NCBI RefSeq assembly: GCF_000272475.1
Contig: NZ_AKFJ01000007.1
Span: forward strand, 124,001 to 188,000
Source: Novosphingobium sp. Rr 2-17
GTDB taxonomy: Bacteria; Pseudomonadota; Alphaproteobacteria; Sphingomonadales; Sphingomonadaceae
Length of the DNA stretch: 64,000 bases
Reading direction: 5' to 3'
Shown here: piece by piece, positions 35,766 through 45,249 of the stretch
Position numbering within the stretch: position 1 is the stretch's first letter
How the letters are laid out: the number at the start of each line of letters is the position of its first letter
The notes under the pieces: model-generated
What the model saw: only the letters and a program-made list of their open reading frames with translations
What the model was told of the DNA's origin: nothing
Databases searched by the model: none
Translations under genes and position numbers: made by a program

Positions 35766-38269
35766 GGCGCAAGCCTCGTTTTCTGCGGGGGTGACGCGAC
35801 CATCGCCGCCTTGAAGCGTTCGGGCACGCGGCGCAGGGTAAACGCCGGGCTGGCGACGACGCCGCGCACCAGAGTGCGGATGCGATACTGGTCGACGGCA
35901 GCGTCGGCAGCGATGGCGCGCACCGTGGGCATGTCGTTGGCGGTGAGGCCGCGGGCGAGGGCATAGGTCATCAGCCGCTCGGTCAGCGCGCGGGTGAACT
36001 CGTCCTTGCGGTCCATCAGGATCGCTTGCAGCCCGGTGATGCCTTCGAACTTGGCGCCATCGGGCAGGGTGGCAACCGCGTCGATCGGCTGGCCGACGTC
36101 GCTGGTGCGCCAGGCACCGACTGCATCGAAGTTCTCCAGCGAGAAGCCGAGCGGGTCCATCTTGACGTGGCAGGCGGCGCAGGCCGGGTTGGCGCGGTGC
36201 AGTTCGAGCTGCTGGCGCGCGGTCAGCTTGCGGCCGTCATGCTCGGTCTTGAGCGCGGGCACGTCTGGCGGCGGCGGGGGCGGCGGCGAGGCGAGCATGT
36301 TGTCGAGAATCCACTTGCCGCGCTTCACCACCGAAGTGTGGTTGCCATAGGAAGTGACCGTCAGGATGCTCGCCTGGCCCAGCAAGCCGCCGCGATGCCA
36401 TGCGGGGTCGAGCGCCACCTTGCGGAACGCGGTGCCGGTGACGCCGGGAATGCCGTAGTGCCGCGCCAGCCGGTCGTTGAGGAAGGTGTAGTCGGCATCG
36501 ATGAAGTCGGTCACCGGGCGATCGGCGCGCAGGACGTAGCCGAAGAACATCCGCGTTTCAGCCGCCATCGCCTGCTTCAGCCGCACGTCGAACTGCGGAA
36601 ACACATCGATGTCCGGGCGCTGCTGGTCGAGGTTGCGCAAGTACAGCCATTGCCCGGCGAAGTTGCTCGTCATTGCCTCGGCGCGCCGGTCGGCGAGCAT
36701 GCGGGTGACTTCGGCCTGGAGCACGGCAGGTTGGCTGAGCGTGCCTTGCTCGGCCAGTGTCAGCAAGCGGTCGTCCGGGATCGAACTCCACAGGAACAAC
36801 GACAAGCGCGTCGCCAATTCCAGGTCGGTGACGCGGTGGATGCTGCCGGGCAGGGCGCCTTGCGGGTCGCCTTCCAGCACGAACAGGAATTCGGGGCTGA
36901 CCAGGACGCCTTCGATCGCCGCCTCGATGCCATGTTCGAAATCGGATGCGGCGCGCTCTGCAGCGTAGATCTTCATCAGCGGCGCGACGTCGAAGGCGCC
37001 GACCGGGCGGCGCCAGGCGCGGCGAGCCAGGGTGGTGAGGATGCGGGTGGCGCAAGCCTGTTCCTCGCTCACGCGCGCAGGATGGCACAGGAACACCGCG
37101 CGCCGGCTCGGCGTATCGGGGACGCCAGCGGCGTCATAAGGTCCGGCGACGTCGATCTGCAGCACGTCGCGCGGGAAGTTCGCTTGCGAATAGCGCTGGT
37201 GCATCCGGTAGGACGGCACTTGAAGCGTTTTGGCCAGCTTGCCATCCACCCACACGTCGAGCGGCAGCATAATCGGCTTGTCGAGCGGCAGCGGCACTTT
37301 GTCGGTATCGTTGCGCAGCGTCTGCACCGTCTCGTCCGGCGCGATCGTCCGGCGGAAAGACAGCGCGAGCAAGTGGCTGCCGGCCTTGAGCGGGATGCGC
37401 GTGGAGACCTTGTCTTCGTCCAGCCGGTCGGTCTCGTTGTTGGTGTTGGCGTTGAGCCAGGCGGCGATCTGGTAGGTGCCGTCGAACCGCGCGTAGTACT
37501 TGAGCGCGCCGCCCCCGCGCGAGCCGAGCGGAAGGTTCGTTCCGGCCCGCTCGTTGTAGGCTGGCACGCCCGAGTTCCTGACCGAGCCGTCCTTGGCAAT
37601 CTGCACCGTGGTTACGAATTCGCGGCGTGAGGCAAGGCCGGTCGCCATGCGGCCTACTTTGCCCGCGACCGCGACGTAACGCTCCATCAGCGTGGGTGAG
37701 ACCGAGAGCACGTCGGCGATGTTGTCGAAGCCAAAGCCGGAATTGTCCTGCGGCAAGTCCTTGGAGAAATCGGCATCCACCGCCAGCAGATCGCGTACTG
37801 CATTGGCGTATTCCACGCGGTTGAGGCGGCGGATGGTGGCGCGGCCCGGATCGGGATTGGCGGCGAGGTAGCCAGCGCGCGATTGGTCGAGCCAGGTGAC
37901 GAAGGCGGCACGTTGGGCCGGATCGGGCTGAGACTTGCCGTGCGGCGGCATTTCCCCGGCGGCGACACGGCGCAGGATTTTCTCCCACTCTTCGGCGTGA
38001 GCGCCGGTGCGGATGTCACTGGCCTTGAGGTCTTCGACCGACAAGTTGGCGACTTTGTCGATGTCGTTGTGGCAGCGCGAGCAGTATTGTTCGAGCATCG
38101 GCTCGATCATCGCGGCTTGGGCTTCCGCGACTTTGCCGGTTGCTGCTTCGGGACCGGCGGCTTCGGGCAGGGTCGTGCCATCGTTGCCGGCGTAGACCGC
38201 CGCGCCTGCCAACAGCGCGCTTGCGGCCAGTATGCCGCTGCCCAGACTGAAACGCCGCGCCGGCTTCAT
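35762..38269 (-). CDS. DUF1587/1592/1595/1588/1585 di-haem exported protein
   Basis: An 835-residue exported protein. A hydrophobic signal (about 10-27) is followed by a cytochrome-like domain with CSRCH (Cys63-His67), then the DUF1587-DUF1592-DUF1595-DUF1588-DUF1585 string (RRLNRVEYANAVRDLL; SLFLWSSIPDDRLL; a second haem motif CAACHVKMDPLGFSLENFD; MTYALARGL). The architecture is that of large planctomycete-type proteins of unknown role that co-occur with DUF1552. Two CxxCH motifs imply two c-type haems, matching the cytochrome c' and b561 encoded downstream. I chose the ATG at 38269 since AGGGG precedes it; an ATG at 38305 would put 12 residues before the signal. Confidence 0.88.
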   Translation of the reverse strand: MKPARRFSLGSGILAASALLAGAAVYAGNDGTTLPEAAGPEAATGKVAEAQAAMIEPMLEQYCSRCHNDIDKVANLSVEDLKASDIRTGAHAEEWEKILRRVAAGEMPPHGKSQPDPAQRAAFVTWLDQSRAGYLAANPDPGRATIRRLNRVEYANAVRDLLAVDADFSKDLPQDNSGFGFDNIADVLSVSPTLMERYVAVAGKVGRMATGLASRREFVTTVQIAKDGSVRNSGVPAYNERAGTNLPLGSRGGGALKYYARFDGTYQIAAWLNANTNNETDRLDEDKVSTRIPLKAGSHLLALSFRRTIAPDETVQTLRNDTDKVPLPLDKPIMLPLDVWVDGKLAKTLQVPSYRMHQRYSQANFPRDVLQIDVAGPYDAAGVPDTPSRRAVFLCHPARVSEEQACATRILTTLARRAWRRPVGAFDVAPLMKIYAAERAASDFEHGIEAAIEGVLVSPEFLFVLEGDPQGALPGSIHRVTDLELATRLSLFLWSSIPDDRLLTLAEQGTLSQPAVLQAEVTRMLADRRAEAMTSNFAGQWLYLRNLDQQRPDIDVFPQFDVRLKQAMAAETRMFFGYVLRADRPVTDFIDADYTFLNDRLARHYGIPGVTGTAFRKVALDPAWHRGGLLGQASILTVTSYGNHTSVVKRGKWILDNMLASPPPPPPPDVPALKTEHDGRKLTARQQLELHRANPACAACHVKMDPLGFSLENFDAVGAWRTSDVGQPIDAVATLPDGAKFEGITGLQAILMDRKDEFTRALTERLMTYALARGLTANDMPTVRAIAADAAVDQYRIRTLVRGVVASPAFTLRRVPERFKAAMVASPPQKTRLAP

Positions 38270-38592
38270 TAGATGGTCGACCCCTGTTCGCGGGCGGCCC
38301 GCCATGATGCGCGCCCACTCGCCCGCGTCATGGCGGGCTGTCGGAATGTCGAACTATCGAGTGGGGGTGTTGCCGTCCATTGCCGTTATCGGCACACTGC
38401 GTGCTGCTTTTTAGAGCGGGGTGGCGGGAAGGGGGGCTCAGCGGGACGCGCGATCACATCCAAACTTCGTCATTCCCGCGCAGGCGGGAATCCAACTGAG
38501 GCCGGTCCCATGACGCGAGGTCATCAGATGGGTTCCCGCCTGCGCGGGAATGACGAGGTAGTAGAGAATAGGGCGCGCGACGCCCTACCGCC
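38270..38592. other. Gap of about 320 bases holding a promoter region and a palindromic repeat
   Basis: The right part holds the family B inverted repeat (38468-38555), close to the accA stop. The left part should carry the promoter of the DUF1592-led operon. I see no gene or RNA in it. Confidence 0.5.
38468..38555. repeat. Inverted repeat (family B), 27-bp arms
   Basis: Arms 38468-38494 and 38529-38555 are reverse complements with one mismatch; each arm itself contains a small palindrome (CCCGCGCAGGCGGG). The spacer is 34 bases. It lies downstream of accA on the minus strand and could act as its terminator. A decayed copy is at 60744-60830. It resembles widely dispersed proteobacterial REP-type repeats. 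Confidence 0.9.
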
Positions 38593-39546
38593 TCAAAGCT
38601 CGCCGATCGCCAGGAAGCGGTCTTCGCGTTGACGGCGCACTTCGGCGGGAGAGAGGCCCGTCAATGCATCAAGTTCGCGACCGATCGCTTCGGCCAGTGC
38701 GCTGGCGGTAGCGGCGGGGTCGCGGTGGGCGCCGCCGATGGGCTCGGGCACGATCGCCTCGATCACGCCCAGGCCCAGCAAGTCCTGCGCGGTGATCTTC
38801 ATCGCGGTGGCGGCATCGGCGGCCTTGTCAGGCGTGCGCCACAGGATCGAGGACGCGCCTTCGGGCGAGATTACCGAATAGACCGAATGCTCCAGCATCA
38901 GTACTTTGTTCGCCGCCGCGATGGCGATCGCGCCGCCCGAGCCACCTTCGCCGACAATCGCTGCGACCATCGGCACGCCCAGCGCCAGACAAGCTTCGGT
39001 AGACCGGGCGATGGCTTCGGCCTGGCCGCGTTCTTCCGCCTCGACGCCGGGGAAGGCGCCGGCGGTATCGACCAGGGTGACGACGGGCAGACCGAACTTG
39101 CTCGCCAGTTCCATCAGGCGGATCGCTTTGCGATAGCCTTCGGGCTTGGCCGAGCCGAAGTTGTGCTTGACGCGGCTGGGGGTATCGTGGCCCTTTTCGT
39201 GGCCGATCACCATGACCTTGCGACCGTTCAGCTTGGCAAAGCCGCCGATGATCGCGGCATCCTCACCAAAGACGCGGTCGCCGGCGAGCGGCACGAAGTC
39301 AGTGAAGATCAGGCGGATATAGTCGAGGAAATGCGGACGCTGCGGATGGCGCGCCACTTGCGCCTTTTGCCAGGACGAAAGCTTCGCATAGGTCGAGACG
39401 AGCAGGGCCGCGCTCTTCTTTTCGAGCTTTTCGATCTCGGGCACGATGTCGAGGTCGCTGCCGCTGGCGGTCGCGCGCAGTTCCGCGATGCGCGCTTCCA
39501 GCTCGGCGATCGGCTTTTCGAAGTCCAGGAACGAAATCATGCTCAT
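38593..39546 (-). CDS. accA: Acetyl-CoA carboxylase carboxyltransferase subunit alpha
   Basis: A 317-residue AccA with ISFLDFEKPIAELEARI at the start, VMVIGHEKGHDTPSRVKHNFG, VDTAGAFPGVEAEERGQ, GEGGSGGAIA and SPEGASSILWR. With AccD it transfers carboxyl from carboxybiotin to acetyl-CoA to make malonyl-CoA. It is the last gene of an accD-accB-accC-accA run, 35 bases after accC. A second in-frame ATG two codons downstream is possible as start. Confidence 0.95.
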   Translation of the reverse strand: MSMISFLDFEKPIAELEARIAELRATASGSDLDIVPEIEKLEKKSAALLVSTYAKLSSWQKAQVARHPQRPHFLDYIRLIFTDFVPLAGDRVFGEDAAIIGGFAKLNGRKVMVIGHEKGHDTPSRVKHNFGSAKPEGYRKAIRLMELASKFGLPVVTLVDTAGAFPGVEAEERGQAEAIARSTEACLALGVPMVAAIVGEGGSGGAIAIAAANKVLMLEHSVYSVISPEGASSILWRTPDKAADAATAMKITAQDLLGLGVIEAIVPEPIGGAHRDPAATASALAEAIGRELDALTGLSPAEVRRQREDRFLAIGEL

Positions 39547-39581
39547 CTATCTCGATATGTTCGCGCGCACATGCGGTGTCG

Positions 39582-40940
<1,359 letters not shown>

Positions 40941-40954
40941 GAAATCAGCGGCCT

Positions 40955-41392
40955 TTAGGAGATCACGACGAGCGGCTGGTCGTATTCGACCGGCTGCTGG
41001 TTATCGACCAGGATCGCGGTCACGGTGCCGGCACGGGGTGCGACGATCTGGTTCATGACCTTCATCGCCTCGACGATCAGCAGCACGTCGCCGGCCTTCA
41101 CGACCTTTCCGACAGTGACGAAGTCAGGCGCGCTGGGCTCTGCGGCGAGATAGACGGTTCCGACCATCGGTGACTTCACGGCATCGACCGGGATTGCCGC
41201 CGGGGCGACCTCGGCTGCGACCGGGGCGGCGGCTAGCGGAGCCGCGGCAACTGGCGCTGCGGCGGCAAGCGCCTGCACCAGTTGGCGACTTACGCGAATC
41301 TTGCATCCACCGTCTTCCACCTCGATTTCGGACAGGCCGGTCTCGGCAAGCAGTTCGGCAAGCTCGCGAACCAGGGCGCTATCGATATTCAC
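40955..41392 (-). CDS. accB: Acetyl-CoA carboxylase biotin carboxyl carrier protein
   Basis: A 145-residue BCCP: N-terminal [20 protein letters not shown] helix, an Ala/Pro-rich linker (about residues 38-65) and the biotinyl domain with EAMKVMN carrying the biotinylated lysine, and the thumb region [12 protein letters not shown] found in acetyl-CoA carboxylase BCCPs. The start is GTG and overlaps the accD stop by 4 bases (GTGA). No aroQ, the usual upstream neighbour in proteobacteria, is present. Confidence 0.95.
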   Translation of the reverse strand: MNIDSALVRELAELLAETGLSEIEVEDGGCKIRVSRQLVQALAAAAPVAAAPLAAAPVAAEVAPAAIPVDAVKSPMVGTVYLAAEPSAPDFVTVGKVVKAGDVLLIVEAMKVMNQIVAPRAGTVTAILVDNQQPVEYDQPLVVIS

Positions 41393-42237
41393 GCGACTTC
41401 CTTTCGTTCCAGATAGCTGAGCAGGCTGGCCAGCGTCGCTTTCAAGTCCTTGCGATGGACTACCATGTCCACCATGCCATGGGCATGAAGGTACTCGGCG
41501 CGCTGGAAGCCTTCGGGTAATTTCTCTCGGATCGTGTCCTGGATAACGCGCTGGCCGGCAAAGCCGATGAGCGCGCCAGGTTCGGCGATCTGCACGTCGC
41601 CCAGCATCGCATAGCTGGCGGTGACGCCGCCGGTGGTGGGATCGGTGATGATGACGATGTAGGGCAGACCGGCATTGGCCAGGCGGCGGATCGCGACGGT
41701 GGTCTTGGGCATCTGCATCAGCGACAGGATGCCTTCCTGCATTCGCGCGCCGCCGGCTGCAGTGACGATTACGTAAGCGCAGTTCTGCGCGATCGCGCGC
41801 TCCACCCCTGCCACGAACGCTGCTCCGACCGCCATGCCCATCGACCCGCCCATAAAGGCGAAGTCCTGCACGCCGATGACGGCCTCGATCCCTTCGACGG
41901 TGCCGGCCGCATTGGTCAGCGCATCGGGATAGGGATTGGCGGCGCGAGCGGCCTTGAGCCGATCGGAATATTTCTTGGTGTCACGAAAGCCCAGCGGGTT
42001 TTCCGGCACCTTGGGCGTCGCCAGCACGGTATAGCCGGGATCGAGCAGCACCTCGAAACGCGCAGTGGCGCTAATGCGGCCATGGTGATCGCAACGCGGG
42101 CAGACCGACAGATTCGCCTCGTACTCCTTGGCGAACAGCATTTCGCCGCAGCCAGGGCACTTCATCCACAGATTGTCGGGCGTGTCACGCTTCGCCAGGC
42201 TGCCAAGCGAATTGCGTACCTTGCTGAGCCAACTCAT
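41389..42237 (-). CDS. accD: Acetyl-CoA carboxylase carboxyltransferase subunit beta
   Basis: A 282-residue AccD with a zinc ribbon (CPGCGEMLF and CPRCDHHG), [23 protein letters not shown] and [17 protein letters not shown]. The protein looks like an ordinary alphaproteobacterial AccD, but the surroundings do not: the usual trpFBA-accD-folC context is absent and accB, accC and accA follow directly. It may therefore be a second copy or a relocated set. Confidence 0.95.
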   Translation of the reverse strand: MSWLSKVRNSLGSLAKRDTPDNLWMKCPGCGEMLFAKEYEANLSVCPRCDHHGRISATARFEVLLDPGYTVLATPKVPENPLGFRDTKKYSDRLKAARAANPYPDALTNAAGTVEGIEAVIGVQDFAFMGGSMGMAVGAAFVAGVERAIAQNCAYVIVTAAGGARMQEGILSLMQMPKTTVAIRRLANAGLPYIVIITDPTTGGVTASYAMLGDVQIAEPGALIGFAGQRVIQDTIREKLPEGFQRAEYLHAHGMVDMVVHRKDLKATLASLLSYLERKEVA

Positions 42238-42698
42238 TGCGGTTTCATACCAATCTTACGAACCAGGAAGGCGAAAGCGGCGGATGAAACCGACCATCCT
42301 TCGCTCCCGGAAAAACTACGCCAACGCGCCGGCACCGATCTCGTTTTTCGTCGATATCGATGCACGGGTGCGGACTTAAGGGGCGGCGTTTAGAGGAATC
42401 CCCGCATCGGGAGCAAGCCAAATTGCCCGCCCCTGTGGGCAAGTGGAACGTCTTGGGCCGAATCTGCGCCCGTTAGGCCCGCAAAAGTGCCTGTTTCGCC
42501 AGCATTCGGTCGACGTCACAGCGGCGGGGTGCCGGGCACTTACGGGGTTCTTACACCCCGCTTTTGTGATGGCCGTCGATCCTGCTTTACGGTTCGTCGA
42601 GCGATACGGCGGCAATTATCCGGTTTTCCTTGTAGTCAGGGGCCACGCTCCATAGATTCGGTCTCATCCGGGATCACGAGGACAAGGGTTTCACGAAA
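42238..42698. other. Intergenic gap (461 bases) between divergent accD and telA, with a terminator-like hairpin
   Basis: No protein-coding frame is convincing. It must contain promoters for both directions. On the plus strand a hairpin with an 8-bp stem (42524-42531 with 42554-42561) is followed by CTTTTG, as in an intrinsic terminator, about 135 bases before telA. It could end a small RNA or be a telA attenuator. Confidence 0.45.
42524..42566 (+). terminator. Terminator-like hairpin upstream of telA
   Basis: GCGGGGTG pairs with CACCCCGC around a 22-base loop and is followed directly by four T residues. There is no plus-strand gene upstream of it within the gap, so its role is unclear. Confidence 0.4.
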
Positions 42699-43913
42699 AT
42701 GGCTACCGCGACCGACCAGGCCGCCACCGGCGAGCTCAAGCTGACTCCGCCCGATCCCGTGCCCACGGTCCAGCCCGAGCGCGCTGCCGGGCTCGTGCCC
42801 GTGGCGGACGAGGCCAAGACCAAGCTGCAGACCCGTGTCGATGAATTCGTCGAGGATCTGGTGCGCGAGGATTCCAACTCGCCCGAGTTCGGCCGCAAGG
42901 TGGACCAGATTACCAACATGGGCCGCAAGGAGATTGCCGAGGCGGCGGGCCATTCGAACCGCTTCCTCGACCGGCCGATCCGGGCAATGGACAAGGAAGC
43001 CGGGGTCGGCGCCGACCTGGCCGAACTGCGCCGCACGGTGGAGGATCTCGATCCCTCGACCAAGGGTAACCTCAGCGCCCCGCGCAAGCTGTTCGGGATC
43101 ATCCCGATGGGCAGCAAGCTGCGCAACTATTTCGATAGCTACAAGAGCGCGCAAGGGCACATCAGCTCGATCCTCACCAGCCTGCAGGGCGGCAAGGACG
43201 AACTGCTGATGGACAACGCCGCGATCGACGTCGAGCGGCAGAACCTGTGGGCAGCGCTCGGCAAGCTGGAGCAGATGATCTTCATGTCCAAGGCGCTGGA
43301 CACCGCGCTGGAACAGAAGGCGGCAGACCTCGATCACACCGACCCCGCTAAGGCCAAGGCCGTGCGAGAGACGGCGCTGTTCTACGTCCGCCAGCGCACG
43401 CAGGATTTGCTGACGCAGCTTGCCGTCTCGGTGCAGGGCTACCTCGCGCTCGACCTAGTAAAGAAGAACAACGTCGAGCTTATCAAAGGCGTCGATCGTG
43501 CATCCACCACCACGGTCGGCGCTTTGCGTACCGCCGTGACGGTGGCGCAGGCGATGGCGAACCAGAAGCTGGTGCTGGATCAGATCACCGCGCTCAATAC
43601 CACCACCGCGCGGATCATCGACGCCACCGGCCAGATGCTCAAGGACAACACCGCGCGTATCCACGAGCAGGCGGCGGGATCGACCATTCCGCTCGAAACG
43701 CTCAGCCGCGCGTTCCAGAACATCTACGACACGATGGATTCGATCGATGCCTTCAAGCTCAAAGCGCTCGATTCGATGAAGCAGACGGTCACGGCGCTGG
43801 AAGGCGAAGTGGGCAAGTCCAAGGCGTATATCGCGCGTTCGCATGGTCAGTCGGAAAGCATCGCCAAAGGCCAGCCCGACGCCGCGCAGTCTTTGCTGGC
43901 CGCGCTGGACTGA
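42699..43913 (+). CDS. TelA/KlaA-family toxic anion resistance protein
   Basis: A 404-residue protein of the TelA family, largely alpha-helical. Recognisable parts are GRKEIAEAAGHSNRFLDRP, LRRTVEDLDP, MGSKLRNYFDSYKSAQGHI, GKDELLMDNAAI, and TTVGALRTAVTVAQAMANQK. Family members were first linked to tellurite resistance on plasmids, but chromosomal copies have an uncertain cell-envelope or stress role. It is followed 9 bases later by a small membrane-protein gene, a pairing seen with TelA/XpaC proteins in other bacteria. Confidence 0.9.
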   Translation: MATATDQAATGELKLTPPDPVPTVQPERAAGLVPVADEAKTKLQTRVDEFVEDLVREDSNSPEFGRKVDQITNMGRKEIAEAAGHSNRFLDRPIRAMDKEAGVGADLAELRRTVEDLDPSTKGNLSAPRKLFGIIPMGSKLRNYFDSYKSAQGHISSILTSLQGGKDELLMDNAAIDVERQNLWAALGKLEQMIFMSKALDTALEQKAADLDHTDPAKAKAVRETALFYVRQRTQDLLTQLAVSVQGYLALDLVKKNNVELIKGVDRASTTTVGALRTAVTVAQAMANQKLVLDQITALNTTTARIIDATGQMLKDNTARIHEQAAGSTIPLETLSRAFQNIYDTMDSIDAFKLKALDSMKQTVTALEGEVGKSKAYIARSHGQSESIAKGQPDAAQSLLAALD

Positions 43914-43922
43914 TCGGACCCG

Positions 43923-44645
43923 ATGGCACAAGTCCCCGCAACCCGATCCGCGCGCGTATCACAGGACATCGTGCGCGCCGCCCGGCGTCAACGCGCGGCG
44001 CGGCTGTACAATGCCCGCAAGGAATTGTGGCGCCACCGCTTTCGCCGGTTGCGGCGCGCAGTGCTGGCGACGATGACCATCTACATCGCCACCCTTGTCG
44101 CGGCGCTGGCGCTGGGCGGGCTGCCGTTCATGGCGACGCTGCTGAGCGTGTTGCTGGGCATCGCGGTGTTCATGGTTCTGTCGATCTATCCGTCCAGCCC
44201 GCGGGTCCATGTCGGCGACCTGGGCACCGCCACCTTGCCCGAACTCGCCGGATCGACCGAGATCTGGCTGGAAGGCAAGCGCAAGGCGCTGCCCAACGCG
44301 GCGGTCGATGCGATCGACATGATCGGCGTGCGGCTGGAGCAAATGGCCCCGCAACTCGCCACCCTTGATGAACGGGGCCCGTCCGCGCGCGAGGTTCGCA
44401 AGCTGTTGTCGGAGCACTTGCCTGCACTGGTGGAAAGCTACACCCGCATCCCTGCCTCGGTCCGCAGCCAGCCGGGCGCCGGTGGCACCAGCCCCTCCGA
44501 TCAACTGGTGGACGGCCTGTGCGTTATCGCCGACGAGATCGAGACGATGAGCCTGGACTTGTCGCGCAACGACATCGACGCGCTCGCCACGCGAGGCCGG
44601 TTCCTGGAAAGCAAGTACATCGACGCCCGCAACGGCGAGGATTGA
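43923..44645 (+). CDS. Membrane protein, TelA partner (XpaC-like by context)
   Basis: A 240-residue protein with a basic N-terminus (many Arg, residues about 8-45), two adjacent membrane segments (about 50-90: ATMTIYIATLVAALALGG and ATLLSVLLGIAVFMVLSIY) and a soluble helical C-terminal part. I do not recognise a catalytic motif. Position 9 bases after telA suggests a functional pair; XpaC-like proteins play that role elsewhere. Homology to XpaC is not shown by any motif I can see. Confidence 0.75.
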   Translation: MAQVPATRSARVSQDIVRAARRQRAARLYNARKELWRHRFRRLRRAVLATMTIYIATLVAALALGGLPFMATLLSVLLGIAVFMVLSIYPSSPRVHVGDLGTATLPELAGSTEIWLEGKRKALPNAAVDAIDMIGVRLEQMAPQLATLDERGPSAREVRKLLSEHLPALVESYTRIPASVRSQPGAGGTSPSDQLVDGLCVIADEIETMSLDLSRNDIDALATRGRFLESKYIDARNGED

Positions 44646-44679
44646 GGGGCTCGGGCTGCCCTACGGTCATGCCGTTAAC

Positions 44680-45156
44680 TCAGCTACTCGCATCCTTCAC
44701 CGTCTCCATCGCCACGAAGGTGGAAGTGCTGGACACATGCGGCAGGCTGGATATCTTTTCGCCCAAGACCTGGCGGTAGCGCCGGATGTCGGCGGTGCGT
44801 ACCTTGAGCAGGTAATCGAAGGAACTGGCCAGCATGTGGCATTCCTCCACCTCGGGTATCCGCCGCACGGCGCTGTTGAACTCCGCCAGTGCCGCCTCGC
44901 GCGTGTCTGACAGTTTCACTTCGGCGAAGGCGACATGGTCCAGGCCCAGGCTGACCGGATCGACTACGGCGCGAAAGCCCCGGATCACGCCGCTTTCCAC
45001 CAGCCGCCGCATGCGGACCTGGCACGGCGTCTTGGACATCGAGACCCGGCGCGCCAGGTCGGTGACGGTGATGCGGCCATCTTCGCGCAGGACGGCAATG
45101 ATCTTGCGATCGAGTTCGTCCAGATCGACCAAGGTCGGGTGATTTTCAGAGCGCAT
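44680..45156 (-). CDS. Lrp/AsnC-family regulator, probable PutR
   Basis: A 158-residue Lrp-type regulator: N-terminal winged helix (LDELDRKIIAVLREDGR, TVTDLARRVSMSKTPCQVRM) and C-terminal RAM domain (HMLASSFDYLLKVRTADIRRY). It is divergent from putA with a 93-base gap. In alphaproteobacteria with a PutA lacking its own DNA-binding domain, an Lrp-like PutR activates putA in response to proline, which fits. The start may instead be at 45198 or 45195, adding 14 or 13 residues (MMGQSDLNAHEVES); AGG lies before that pair. Confidence 0.9.
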   Translation of the reverse strand: MRSENHPTLVDLDELDRKIIAVLREDGRITVTDLARRVSMSKTPCQVRMRRLVESGVIRGFRAVVDPVSLGLDHVAFAEVKLSDTREAALAEFNSAVRRIPEVEECHMLASSFDYLLKVRTADIRRYRQVLGEKISSLPHVSSTSTFVAMETVKDASS

Positions 45157-45249
45157 TGATTCAACTTCATGAGCATTAAGGTCTGATTGACCCATCATTT
45201 GCCTACAATAAGTCTGATCGACAAGTCTGGCTGTTATAGGATCGCCTCC
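45157..45249. promoter_or_regulatory. putR-putA divergent promoter region
   Basis: The heptamer GTCTGAT occurs at 45181-45187 and 45212-45218, with a partial copy GTCTGG at 45225-45230. These may be half-sites for the Lrp-type regulator. No clear -35/-10 pair is evident. Confidence 0.4.
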
